DNA of 64,000 nucleotides, taken from assembly GCA_011526105.1 (NCBI GenBank), contig WYAZ01000098.1:1-64000 (forward strand), given 5' to 3'. The DNA is from Deltaproteobacteria bacterium (GTDB lineage: Bacteria; Myxococcota; Kuafuiibacteriia; Kuafuiibacteriales; Kuafuiibacteriaceae). Within the stretch, counting starts at the first letter, position 1; each line of letters opens with the position of its first letter. Below the pieces are notes generated by a model that was given only the letters and a program-made list of their open reading frames with translations, did not search any database and was not told where the DNA came from. The translations under genes and the position numbers were made by a program. This document shows, in pieces, positions 18,501 to 25,394 of this stretch.

Positions 18501-18893
18501 GATCCGGCGTGCCAGTTGCGGCAGCCGAACCCCCCTGGGATCTTTGTCTAGGTATGCTCGAAGCTCTGCGAGCGCGGGCTGGTCGAGCAGCCGAGGCAGC
18601 GCACCCATGATGGCGAAGCTGAGGCGCTCTTGGGTGAACGCGGGTTGTGCGTCTTTGTCGAGTCCGAGACCGCGTGCGAGCAGCTTCTCGATCAGGCTTC
18701 GCGGGAAGTGGCTCTCGGTGTTTGCGTGAACCCCCAGGCGCTGGGCGAGCTGCATCGCGAGCCAGACGTCCATGCCGCGGCTTTGGACGCAGATCCACTC
18801 GGGCTCGAACGGTGGACGAGGCTCGCGCGCGAGCAGATCGCTGAGCGCGTCCACGAGGCGCTCAGGGCGGTTGCTCTTGTAGACCCGAAACAC
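15534..18893 (-). CDS. recC: Exodeoxyribonuclease V gamma subunit, RecC
   Basis: 1119 residues, GTG start. RecC is the scaffold of RecBCD that splits the duplex and scans for the Chi sequence using an inactive helicase/nuclease fold. Family landmarks are the N-terminal YKSNRPERLVDAL, PPFEPEWICVQSRGMDVWL near residue 35, NSSFPRRPTP-like and ITYSGQ-like segments in the middle, and the ARYRLAAWIQHL-type region near the C-terminus. It is the first gene of the operon recC-recB-recD. Upstream is a 414-base stretch without a recognisable gene, where the operon promoter should lie. GGGAG about 10 bases before the GTG can serve as ribosome binding site. Confidence 0.94.
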   Translation of the reverse strand: MFRVYKSNRPERLVDALSDLLAREPRPPFEPEWICVQSRGMDVWLAMQLAQRLGVHANTESHFPRSLIEKLLARGLGLDKDAQPAFTQERLSFAIMGALPRLLDQPALAELRAYLDKDPRGVRLPQLARRIAAVFDRYAVFRAELLEDFESNQNAEGWQPVLFRALPEALRGARIPILAGRLATALSGSDFEASRLPSRVCLFGVSSLPPLFTEILAGLSERIEVHLFVTSPSEHFWADTEYGRRGRPRPEPEDVPDARRREVGHPLLSSFGKLSQDFQDVLEGTISYSEPTDTLFVDPGTHSLLATMQSDILALRHRRSSNPEAPILPISPSDLSIVIHDCHGPVREVEVLRDQLIHALERDPTFAPEDIIVLTPDLETYGPLVEAIFGATRAGEPELPFRLAERPIRHASAVNEAFLGLLRLARTRCTSVELLDFLSLEPVRRRFGLEASELDQVATWVRESGVRFARDEDHRAQLGQPPERKNTWAFGLDRLLLGYAFTGEGGRLFSGVLPYDEIEGSSAQRLGRFAEFCHRVFGALDLLSEPRTISDWTATLSELLGALIDDGDDHAAPHQELRRALLDLGKLATESDLDGLFSIDAMESLLLPSISEAIATRGFLAGGVTFSELLPLRGIPFRVLALLGMNDSSFPRRPTPVSFDLVATEPRRGDRSVRDEDLQLFLETLLAAREQLLITYSGQAASGPARFPPSVVVGALLDSIAEGFLPAGHEAATPVEARRAVEARLVTKHPLQAHSPRYFQGGDEVRRLWSYDERRAKDAAALLGPRHAPLAFLGHALPADAEPALSVSAVELDELTRFFTHPTRSFAQDRLGLQLELDERLLEEREALDLGPLESHQLIARSVESVVQGQTEATLTASLRAEGLLPHGTAGELLLSDLLTHSIRPLANAVRSHSAGPSSEPQLIEIGLAELRLEGELGLTKHGGLFHFTPSKLRAKYRLAAWIQHLALVAAQKTEARTGVVVGRPEKGDGATILHFRPPSNAGELLEQLVRLYLQAQRAPLPLFPNASFAYAAKLSKSPPDQDAARRAAELAWAGSDYGRSWSRGERDDTYVARVFGSADLFSIAPLADAAPELASLTFEAIASMVFLPMIEHSEEERA

Positions 18894-19307
18894 GCCGCGA
18901 CTCCCGGAGGGAAGCTAGCCCAGGATGGGGCGGGTGTGCAGCCAGAGAAGTGATTCGGCCCAGGGAGACCGCGAGCGAGCCATGACTGCACTTGATTCCG
19001 GAGAGCTGTTCGTGGATCGAACTTCCCTCGAGTTCCTCGTCGGGCCCAAGTTCACCCGTGGCTCCGCGCGCAAGCAGAAAGCCTCTAATGTTGCCAGAGC
19101 ATTTGGTCTCGCCGCTCGCACCGGTCATTCCGTGAAACGGGGGGGGCATGGCCCCTCGCTCGGGGCGGTGCGCCCGTTGCGTTCGAGCTGCTGTCACGGC
19201 GCAACGGTCGCGCGCACGATTGGCTTGGGACTTCGTGAGCAAGCCAGGATTCTCGATCGTGCCTCGGTACCGTCGCCTTCTCGAGGTGGTGGGGCCAACT
19301 GGCCACG
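18894..19307. other. Gene-free 414-base stretch between recC and the restriction cassette
   Basis: Open frames exist on both strands (up to 128 codons), but none shows a recognisable motif, plausible composition or ribosome binding site. The stretch must contain the recC promoter on its left and the end of the restriction cassette on its right. A 6-bp perfect stem (CGCTAG/CTAGCG, 19306-19323) spans the stop codon of the cassette's last gene, and GGCCA-AC-TGGCC lies just beyond it. No tRNA or insertion sequence was seen. Confidence 0.5.
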
Positions 19308-20060
19308 CTAGCTGCGACTAGCGGAAAGGACCTCTTGCGCCATCTCCTTGATCACCTTGTCCAGCGAGAGCTCGCTTGCTGCCCGTTTCGTGTAGCCAGA
19401 GCGCCGCGATCCGGTGACCTGCTCGTAGAACACGGCGCCTACGCCGTTGCAGTAGCTCCTCAGCCCATTCGCCATCTCGCGCGTCTTGATGAAGTCGGCC
19501 TCGTCGGCAACACGGAACGCCCAGAACGCAAAGTACTTGGGCTTGGTCTCCTTGCACCACGACGTAAAACTCGAAATCTCTCGTGCTTCGCTGTGCGCGG
19601 CTTTGAAGTCGATCGACGTGAACGCCACTTCGCGGATGCGCTTGTGCAGGTCGCTCTTCGCGGATCTCGGCGTGAAGTCGTTGCCCTTGTGGCCTGGGGC
19701 GCCGAGCATCTTCACCTCGGCGCCCACCGCCGGACGCAGAGCGCGTGACTTCGGATAGCAGATGTCGATGTCGATCTCGTCGAAGAGAACACTCCCTCGC
19801 TTCTGGGTTCGACCGAGCTCTTGCCCAGAGGCGTTTTCGACCAGCTTGATGAGTAGGTCGTTGAAGATGCCGGCCTTCTTCTTGTACTCGCCAGCCGTAA
19901 AGTGGCCTGCAACAAACGCACGGTCGAACTCGGAGACCGCCTCGATGAATTCTTCCTCGATCGAACTCCAGCGCCCGATGTTTTCGGCGTCGACCCTCTC
20001 CAGGAGCCGAACCAGTCCGGCCCCGCCGCGGAGTTCCTCGAGGGTGCGCTTCCTCGCCAC
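19308..20060 (-). CDS. Putative type II restriction endonuclease (PD-(D/E)xK-like)
   Basis: 250 residues. No named family is recognised with certainty. The centre has a likely nuclease core: FDEIDIDICYP, with Asp97/Asp99 as candidate metal ligands, followed 15-18 residues later by GAEVKM with Glu115 and Lys117, which matches D-x(n)-(D/E)-x-K. A second conserved-looking segment FTSIDFKA follows near residue 147. The gene lies 47 bases downstream of vsr, in the same direction as a C5-cytosine methyltransferase, the position expected for the restriction enzyme. Base composition is visibly less GC-rich than the neighbours, consistent with horizontal acquisition. The recognition sequence cannot be deduced. 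Identity as a nuclease is inference from motif and context. Confidence 0.72.
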   Translation of the reverse strand: MARKRTLEELRGGAGLVRLLERVDAENIGRWSSIEEEFIEAVSEFDRAFVAGHFTAGEYKKKAGIFNDLLIKLVENASGQELGRTQKRGSVLFDEIDIDICYPKSRALRPAVGAEVKMLGAPGHKGNDFTPRSAKSDLHKRIREVAFTSIDFKAAHSEAREISSFTSWCKETKPKYFAFWAFRVADEADFIKTREMANGLRSYCNGVGAVFYEQVTGSRRSGYTKRAASELSLDKVIKEMAQEVLSASRS

Positions 20061-20107
20061 AGTGTGATCTGATAGCTCGAGTTCGAGACAGCGGCCAGCG
20101 AGGTTTG

Positions 20108-20545
20108 CTACCTGAAACGAAGTAGCCGCCTCAGCCTGTGCAGAATCGCTTCGGGCTCCCGTTCTGTCTCACACTCCCACACGACGAATACTCGGTACCC
20201 GAGGTCCTCGAGGGCCTTGGTTCCGACCGCATCCCTCACCACGTTTCGCTCGAACTTCGCCTCCCAGAACTCGCGATTACTCGTGGGCGTCGTGGTTCGC
20301 TGACACCCCTCGTGCCGATGCCAATAGCAACCATGCACGAAGATCGCCCACTTCTTCGAGCGGTTCGCGATATCCGGGTTGCCGGGCAGGTCCTTGTTGC
20401 GAATTCGATAGCGAGCGCCGAGGGCGGTGAGCATCTTCCGAACAACGAGTTCCGGCTTTGTATCCTTCTGGCGGATGTTCGCGAGGCGGACTGATGTTGC
20501 CTCGTCCGTGGTGATCCAGAAGCCTTCTCTACGCCGAGATGGCAT
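20108..20545 (-). CDS. vsr: Very short patch repair endonuclease
   Basis: 145 residues. Nicks 5' of the T in T:G mismatches that arise when 5-methylcytosine deaminates, protecting methyltransferase sites from C-to-T mutation. Family landmarks: KDTKPELVVRKML, LPGNPDI with the catalytic Asp58, the HGCYWHRHEGC motif with catalytic histidines 71 and 76 and zinc ligands Cys73, His78 and Cys81, and VVWEC with zinc ligand Cys125. There is one extra residue between the zinc ligands compared with the E. coli enzyme. The start lies 17 bases inside the end of the methyltransferase gene, so the two are co-translated. Confidence 0.95.
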   Translation of the reverse strand: MPSRRREGFWITTDEATSVRLANIRQKDTKPELVVRKMLTALGARYRIRNKDLPGNPDIANRSKKWAIFVHGCYWHRHEGCQRTTTPTSNREFWEAKFERNVVRDAVGTKALEDLGYRVFVVWECETEREPEAILHRLRRLLRFR

Positions 20546-21764
20546 GGCGAAGCGTCGAGGTGTCCGAATCTTCGGAGGACATCATCTCGATGTGCCGATC
20601 GATCGCGTGGAGGAAGTCCTCGCGGAAGCGAAGAGTCCCCTTCCTGGTTCGGTTTCGGAACCCAGAAGCCGCACGCAACGAGAGGAGATCGGGCTCGTAG
20701 GCGAGGAAGGTCAGAAGGTCCTTGTACTTGTGGTGAACGGGCCACAGTGAAATGTCCGCTGCAGCGTAGGTCTCGTGCTTCCTGCCCCAAGCGGCAACCG
20801 GCCACCTCGCGCCATCGAGAAGTTTGTGATTGCGCGTCATCGGTGCGCCGGGGCGAGCGAGTCGCCGACCCACCCAGCGCGCGAGCGGCACGCTGACCGC
20901 ATTGCCCACGAGCTTCCAGCGCGGGCCATTGCGCTTCTTGGCGTCGTCCACGGCGGGCCGAGTCCAGTTGAGCGGGAAGCCTTGGAGCCGTTCCGCATCG
21001 CGAATGTCCGGGGTGACGATTCGGCCGTCGGGCAGCCAGATCGCTGGCGGGGAGGGGATGCCAACCGTGGAGCCCCCCTTGATGGTTGGGATGGCGTTGA
21101 TGCCCCAGCCGAGCCCGCGCACGCCCTCTGTCCAGTAGAAGCCGTAGGCGGTCTTGCGAGGGAGGTCCTTGAACTGGCGCTCACCCGCTTCGTCGGCAAA
21201 AAGAACCGTGCGAGGGTCTTCGGTCTTCGACGCGAGCATCACGACGCGTTGGCGTCGCTGCGGCAAACCAAATGAGCGCGTGTCGACTACGCGATAGGCC
21301 CAGGTGTATCCGAGATCCCCTAGGGTCTGAGTGAGGTGCGCCATCGCGCGACCACCCTCGAGCTGCAGCATGAACGGTACGTTCTCGAAGAGCACCCAGC
21401 GAGGCTTTGGTTTCATCGTCTCCATCAGCCGGAACATCTCGCTGACAAGACCCGACTTCGAGCCGCTGATACCTTTGGTGAGACCGGCCTGACTGAGGTC
21501 TTGGCACGGGAAGCCACCGGCGAGCACATCGACCGGCGGAATGTGCGAGGCCTTCAGCTCACGGACGTCGCCGAAGAGCGGAACGTCGGGGAACTGGTGC
21601 GCGAGCACTCGACTCGCGGGCTCGTCGAATTCGCAAAGGAGTTCGCTCTGGTGTCCGGCGCGGTGGAGCCCGAGCTCGATCCCTCCGATGCCCGCGAAGA
21701 GGCCGGCGACCTTGAGAGACTGACCCTGGAGAGGAAAGATCGTGTCCTGGGAGGCCCCACCCAT
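20529..21764 (-). CDS. DNA (cytosine-5-)-methyltransferase
   Basis: 411 residues. Transfers methyl from S-adenosylmethionine to C5 of cytosine in a specific sequence. Motif I FAGIGG is at 23-28, motif IV GGFPCQ has the catalytic Cys87, motif VI ENV is at 127-129, motif VIII is QRRQRVVML, and motif X is LVGNAVSVPLARWVG. The segment between motifs VIII and IX (about 185-275) is the target recognition domain. After motif X there is an extra C-terminal domain of about 110 residues (WPVHHKYKDLLTFLAYEPDLLS and onward) that core enzymes lack. First gene of the methyltransferase-vsr-nuclease cassette. No Shine-Dalgarno sequence precedes the ATG, and a TATAGT -10 element lies just upstream, suggesting a leaderless message. 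Confidence 0.95.
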   Translation of the reverse strand: MGGASQDTIFPLQGQSLKVAGLFAGIGGIELGLHRAGHQSELLCEFDEPASRVLAHQFPDVPLFGDVRELKASHIPPVDVLAGGFPCQDLSQAGLTKGISGSKSGLVSEMFRLMETMKPKPRWVLFENVPFMLQLEGGRAMAHLTQTLGDLGYTWAYRVVDTRSFGLPQRRQRVVMLASKTEDPRTVLFADEAGERQFKDLPRKTAYGFYWTEGVRGLGWGINAIPTIKGGSTVGIPSPPAIWLPDGRIVTPDIRDAERLQGFPLNWTRPAVDDAKKRNGPRWKLVGNAVSVPLARWVGRRLARPGAPMTRNHKLLDGARWPVAAWGRKHETYAAADISLWPVHHKYKDLLTFLAYEPDLLSLRAASGFRNRTRKGTLRFREDFLHAIDRHIEMMSSEDSDTSTLRHAISA

Positions 21765-21772
21765 GGGGGCGG

Positions 21773-21778
21773 ACTATA
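21773..21778 (-). promoter_or_regulatory. Candidate -10 element for the methyltransferase gene
   Basis: On the minus strand TATAGT (5 of 6 to the TATAAT consensus) sits with only 8 bases between it and the methyltransferase ATG at 21764, so transcription would start at or next to the start codon. The matching -35 is weak. The flanking region 21775-21825 is unusually AT-rich for this window. Position is read from sequence; promoter activity is inferred. Confidence 0.45.
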
Positions 21779-21953
21779 GCCGATGGCCCCATATGATGCA
21801 CTAGGTTTTTGTACATTCGTTCAGTGGTCCGCTCCGCGTGGATCTCAGGCATCTCGATCGGCAAGGTGGCGCGGGGCGACGGCCGGCTGCGTGCCACAGT
21901 GGCTCGAGTCCGTCCCCTTGACCGTCTCGAACCCGCTCGCTCAACCTCAGCCC

Positions 21954-22208
21954 ATGGCCCGCAGCGCCGACCTCACCTCGCAGCTCCTCGAGAAGATCCT
22001 GCACGAGATCCGAGACTCCCACCTGCACCTCGGAGAGCTGCGCCAGGAGGTGCGCGAGTTCAGGCTGCACACGAACCAGCGCCTCGACCTCCTCTGCGCC
22101 GATGCGACACGCACCAACACCGATCTCGCCGGCATCACGCAGTCGCTGGCCGAAGTCCGAGAGCGACTCGAGGGGGTCGCGAAGGACCTCCAGCCCACCC
22201 CGCGCTAA
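21954..22208 (+). CDS. Small coiled-coil hypothetical protein
   Basis: 84 residues if started at ATG 21954 (the frame is open back to 21783). The protein is almost entirely helical with heptad-like hydrophobic spacing (LTSQLLEKILHEIRDSHLHLGEL and later ITQSLAEVRERLEGV), the appearance of a short coiled coil. No family is recognised. It is divergent from the methyltransferase cassette and its stop overlaps the convergent transglycosylase stop by 4 bases. Confidence 0.55.
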   Translation: MARSADLTSQLLEKILHEIRDSHLHLGELRQEVREFRLHTNQRLDLLCADATRTNTDLAGITQSLAEVRERLEGVAKDLQPTPR

Positions 22209-22999
22209 ATCGTCCGCTCCCCCACCTGCAACGACTTCAGCTCCTCATACGTCTTCAGCACCCTCGGCGCGTACCGATTCAGCGGGCTCTGCCCCTTCAT
22301 GAGCGCCCAGTCCACCGCCCCCGGCCCGCGGTTATACGCGGTCAGCGCGGTCTCGAGATCCTTGTACATCGCTTTGTAGAACCCGAGGATCTGCAGCCCG
22401 TGCCGAATCGAAGTCTCGGGATCACTCAGAGGCTCCGTCACTCCCAGAATCTTCGCCCACTGCGGCATCACCTGCATCAGACCCACCGCGCCCATGTTCG
22501 AGACCACGCTGGGGTCAAAGTCCGACTCCACCGCCATGATCGCGAGCACCAGATCCGGGTCCTCCGCATACAACGCGGAGTACCTACGAACGTGCTGCGC
22601 GATCTGTCGCGCGAGCGTCCGATCGATCTCCTTCTTCGTGATGACGATCTTCAAGAAGATGACGTCTTCCTCGGACTTGCTCGCCACGTAGCTGTGCAGA
22701 GCGCTCACTTCCTTCTGAAGCCCCTCGTTCTGCAATCGGAGCGCCTCGGTCTTCTCGTTGAGCTCCGCCACGCTGCGCTCGTACTGCCCTTGCAGGTTGG
22801 CTTGCGTGGCGTCGAGCTTCTGATTGACCGAGTTGGCCATCCAGAACATGCCTCCCACCAGCGCGACATCGAGGGCCAGCGGCACCGCGGCTGCGACCCA
22901 TGGGTCCTTCAGCAAGGAGCGCGCCTTCGGTTCGTTCACTTCGGCGCTCTGGCCGAGATCGGCTTCCAAGGGGACCGTGAGTTCTTCCACTGATTCCAT
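22205..22999 (-). CDS. Membrane-anchored lytic transglycosylase (SLT domain)
   Basis: 264 residues. Cleaves the MurNAc-GlcNAc bond of peptidoglycan with formation of 1,6-anhydroMurNAc. A single membrane segment lies at about 35-55 (VAAAVPLALDVALVGGMFW), preceded by a short cytoplasmic tail. A coiled coil follows at about 60-105, then the SLT catalytic domain at 140-260. The catalytic Glu158 is in MAVESDFDP, followed by GAVGLMQVMP and ALTAYNRGPGAV, all hallmarks of the SLT/MltE-type goose-lysozyme fold. Topology puts the enzyme in the periplasm. No Shine-Dalgarno is evident, but a TTGACA box lies 33 bases upstream. Confidence 0.9.
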   Translation of the reverse strand: MESVEELTVPLEADLGQSAEVNEPKARSLLKDPWVAAAVPLALDVALVGGMFWMANSVNQKLDATQANLQGQYERSVAELNEKTEALRLQNEGLQKEVSALHSYVASKSEEDVIFLKIVITKKEIDRTLARQIAQHVRRYSALYAEDPDLVLAIMAVESDFDPSVVSNMGAVGLMQVMPQWAKILGVTEPLSDPETSIRHGLQILGFYKAMYKDLETALTAYNRGPGAVDWALMKGQSPLNRYAPRVLKTYEELKSLQVGERTI

Positions 23000-23008
23000 G
23001 GCTGCGCG

Positions 23009-23037
23009 ATGAAGCGATTGAGTAGCGGCAGTGTCAA
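23009..23037 (-). promoter_or_regulatory. Candidate promoter for the lytic transglycosylase gene
   Basis: Minus strand: a perfect -35 TTGACA (23037-23032), a 17-base spacer and a poor -10 CTTCAT (23014-23009, 3 of 6). The predicted start would be within a few bases of the ATG at 22999, another near-leaderless arrangement. The -10 is weak, so this is tentative. Confidence 0.35.
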
Positions 23038-23057
23038 GATGACCTCGGTCACGAAGC

Positions 23058-23081
23058 TCTGGCCTGACCGGTGAGGCCAGA
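23058..23081. other. Perfect 8-bp hairpin in the transglycosylase upstream region
   Basis: TCTGGCCT (23058-23065) and AGGCCAGA (23074-23081) form a perfect stem with an 8-base loop. It lies between the end of the SCP2-like gene (minus) and the transglycosylase promoter. In the minus-strand direction no T-run follows, so it is not a textbook terminator. It may still end transcription of the upstream gene or bind a regulator. Confidence 0.4.
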
Positions 23082-23209
23082 CAAAAGTCCTGCGACCCTC
23101 AGCGCCTACGAGGATGAGAACTTACGAGGGCTGGGGAACACCGGCTCGCATGAATGCAGCGTAGAGATCCCAAGCGGCAAGGTTTCGCTTCGACGTGTGC
23201 GCGCGATGC

Positions 23210-23647
23210 TCAGTGCATGCGCACCGAGAGTGCGTTCCGTTTGTTGCGCGCGAGATTCATGAATCGCTCGTACAGCTTTGGGTCGCCTTCCATACCGACG
23301 ATGCCTTCTTCCACCGCCGCCTCGAGGTCGAAGGGGTCGGTCTCGTCGGGCTCCAGCATGTGAAGGAGCGCCCACTGCGGTACAGACAGAAAGAACGCGA
23401 TGGGATCCGTCTCGGTGGCTTCCGGATACACGCCCTTGCGAGGTCCGGAGGTCACGATGGTGCGGGTGGCGACACCCTCGATGTCGATCAGGATGTTGCC
23501 GCCGATGGTCTCGAGCGCGCCCACGTTCTCGGCCGCGACGCGGTCGATGAGTTCGAGATAGGCCTCGGTGATGTCGAGCATCTCGATCGCCATGTCCGAG
23601 CCCTGATCTTCATCCTCGGGCTTGGACATGGCGTGCTCCACCGTCAC
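23210..23647 (-). CDS. SCP2 sterol-carrier-like domain protein
   Basis: 145 residues (a start 18 bases downstream at MSKPEDEDQ is also possible). After an acidic N-terminus comes a strand-helix pattern with ILIDIEGVATRTIV, DPIAFFLSVPQWALLHML and AAVEEGIVGMEGDP, closely resembling the C-terminal half of SCP2-type lipid-binding domains, where a Gly-x-Val...GD segment precedes the last helix. The family binds lipids or acyl-CoA, sometimes as a helper of other enzymes. No signal peptide. It lies 12 bases downstream of the EF-hand-loop protein in the same direction, so they probably form an operon. Confidence 0.7.
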   Translation of the reverse strand: MTVEHAMSKPEDEDQGSDMAIEMLDITEAYLELIDRVAAENVGALETIGGNILIDIEGVATRTIVTSGPRKGVYPEATETDPIAFFLSVPQWALLHMLEPDETDPFDLEAAVEEGIVGMEGDPKLYERFMNLARNKRNALSVRMH

Positions 23648-23659
23648 CGAAGCGCAGGC

Positions 23660-24445
23660 TCAGTAGCCTTCGGGCAAGGAGATCTTGCTGATCGCCTTCT
23701 CGGTCTTGTCGAGGCTGGCGCCGAACACCCGCGCCAGACCGCGGGTCACTTCGCGACGCTGGTCCCGGCAGATGTAGTTCGCCTCGGAGGTCTGGCCCTT
23801 GGTGATGTAGCGGCTGACCGCGTGGTACGCAGCGCGCACGGCCTCGGCCTCGGTCTCGGGGAGCTCGTTCGCGATCGACTCGATGTGGTTCTTTCCTTGG
23901 ATGCTGCCCTTTGAGTACATGAGGTCGATCACGCGGGCGAGCTGACGGGAGAAGGTGTGCTCGCTGCGCAGCGTGGTGCGCCTCGCGGTGCTCGCGAGCG
24001 AGCGTCGGCCGGCGAGCAGCGCGGCGCCGTTCTTGGTCGCCTTGGCCTTCGCCTGCTCAGCGGTCTCGAGCTTGCCGTTCTTGTTCGCGTCTCGGCTCTT
24101 GTAGATCTTGTTCAGCTTGCCTTCGAGCTTCTTGAAGTTCGCGTCGGTGGCGCTGAAGGCGAGGATGCCGCCCGAGGAACCCTGCGTGCTGTGAGCGCCG
24201 TAAGCGACGGCCTCGCGCAGCATGGTGTAGACCTGCTTCGAGAGCTTGTTGGCCTCTTTGAAGCGTTCGAGTGATCCCTTGTTCTTGCCTTCGGTCTGGA
24301 AGGTGATGACGTCGCGCATGTTGGATGCGCTGCTCGACATCCAGCTGTGCCGCCCGGACTTGGGCTCTTGGGTCGTGGCCTGCTTGAGGAGGCTGATGAT
24401 CTGAGCGTTGTTCTTCTCGATGCTGCTGAGCTTGATGCTGGCCAT
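23660..24445 (-). CDS. Hypothetical protein with an EF-hand-type loop
   Basis: 261 residues from the ATG at 24445, supported by the strong ribosome binding site GGGAGGGG at 24455-24462 (9-base spacing). The frame is open further upstream, but that part overlaps the divergent region. The sequence is Lys/Ser/Ala/Asn-rich and helical, unlike the Arg-rich proteins around it. A single calcium-binding-type loop DANKNGKLETAE occurs near residue 126 (Asp, Asn, Asn, Gly, Leu, Glu in the right positions). No signal peptide or membrane segment is visible. Function unknown; a structural or exported protein is possible. Confidence 0.8.
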   Translation of the reverse strand: MASIKLSSIEKNNAQIISLLKQATTQEPKSGRHSWMSSSASNMRDVITFQTEGKNKGSLERFKEANKLSKQVYTMLREAVAYGAHSTQGSSGGILAFSATDANFKKLEGKLNKIYKSRDANKNGKLETAEQAKAKATKNGAALLAGRRSLASTARRTTLRSEHTFSRQLARVIDLMYSKGSIQGKNHIESIANELPETEAEAVRAAYHAVSRYITKGQTSEANYICRDQRREVTRGLARVFGASLDKTEKAISKISLPEGY

Positions 24446-24454
24446 GTTCTGTAC

Positions 24455-24462
24455 CCCTCCCG
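24455..24462 (-). promoter_or_regulatory. Ribosome binding site fixing the start at 24445
   Basis: GGGAGGGG on the minus strand, 9 bases before the ATG at 24445. It decides between this start and the much longer open frame reaching 24748. The 100 bases upstream are the most AT-rich intergenic DNA nearby and probably hold divergent promoters. Confidence 0.6.
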
Positions 24463-24620
24463 AATGGGACCAAAATGTTGATAAGGCTTGGTGTTGAATG
24501 TAGGTGAACGTCGGATGTAAACCGCTGACGGCTACATTTATCGCCGGCGGCGTCGGGATGTTGTGTCGGAAGGCCGGATCGTCGTACGTTTGTGCGGTGC
24601 TCGCGTATCCGCTCGTATTC

Positions 24621-25394
24621 ATGGGCGTTTTTCTGGGCCTCCTCGCCGTCTTGGCCCCCGGCTGCGGGGACGATTCGACGCCGGAGCCGAGGCCCGATCG
24701 AGGGTTCCGTCTGCCCGTACCACCCGACGAGACCGATGCCGGCACCAATCTCCATCCCTGCGGCCTCCGGCCCGAGAGCTCATCGGCGATGACCCTCGAG
24801 ATCTACCGATCCAAGGATGAATGGGCGGCTCGACTCGAAGGCTGCGTGCGCACCGTGAGCTTCGACGACGTCGAGGTCGGCGCGGCGCCGGTTCTCATCG
24901 CGACCGACCGCTACGCAGCGTCTGGCCTCGTGCTCACCTCCGCTGATCAAGGAGGGCAGTTCGTTCACACCGACTTCGGCCTCCCTGCGGACTTTCCGCC
25001 GGTTTCGGCGCCCAACATCTTCGCGCCCGGGCCCGAAAACACCGCCACCAGCCCCGGTGGCCACCGCACGTTCGCGACCTTCCTGCACGAGGGTACACGG
25101 GCCAACGTGGCGGGGTTCGGCGCCTACTTCATCGATACCGACTATCCCGAGATCAAACTCTCGGGACTGACGGCCTACGACGGACAGAGGCGGCTCATCG
25201 GGCCGTTCACGGACACTCGAGGCCCCTCGGGCTCGCAGCTCTTTTTGGGCGTGGTCTCGGTCCTCAATGGAGAGCCGCTGGCCGGCATCCACGAAGTCGA
25301 GATCGGCACCGGAGACGGCTGGGTCGGCGCCGCTTCGCTCTACGAGGTCGTGGCCCTCGACGACGTCATGTTCGGGATCCCCGCCGGATTCTAG
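24621..25394 (+). CDS. Hypothetical lipoprotein
   Basis: 257 residues from ATG 24621. The signal (MGVFLGLLAVLAPGC) ends in a lipobox with Cys15, followed by an acidic/Pro linker. The body (about 55-255) is beta-rich with repeated Gly-Phe/Val patterns (VSFDDVEVGAAP, AASGLVLTSAD, VAGFGAYFIDTDYPE) and ends with VALDDVMFGIP, a layout common in extracellular jelly-roll or PEP-CTERM-type proteins. No enzyme motif is seen. The stop codon TAG is the first part of a short repeat found at two other gene ends (see 25392-25408). Confidence 0.75.
   Translation: MGVFLGLLAVLAPGCGDDSTPEPRPDRGFRLPVPPDETDAGTNLHPCGLRPESSSAMTLEIYRSKDEWAARLEGCVRTVSFDDVEVGAAPVLIATDRYAASGLVLTSADQGGQFVHTDFGLPADFPPVSAPNIFAPGPENTATSPGGHRTFATFLHEGTRANVAGFGAYFIDTDYPEIKLSGLTAYDGQRRLIGPFTDTRGPSGSQLFLGVVSVLNGEPLAGIHEVEIGTGDGWVGAASLYEVVALDDVMFGIPAGF

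Noticed and set aside
16509-18551. A 680-codon plus-strand frame inside recC
   Set aside because: Antisense to recC, which is well supported by RecC landmarks and operon overlaps; product is Arg/Glu/Gly-rich with no domain.
18925-19311. A 128-codon plus-strand frame between recC and the restriction gene
   Set aside because: No motif, no ribosome binding site and a composition unlike other genes here. Treated as non-coding.
18894-21953. CRISPR array, tRNA or prophage attachment at the restriction cassette
   Set aside because: Scanned for regularly spaced repeats, tRNA-like cloverleaf and direct repeats flanking the cassette; none was found.
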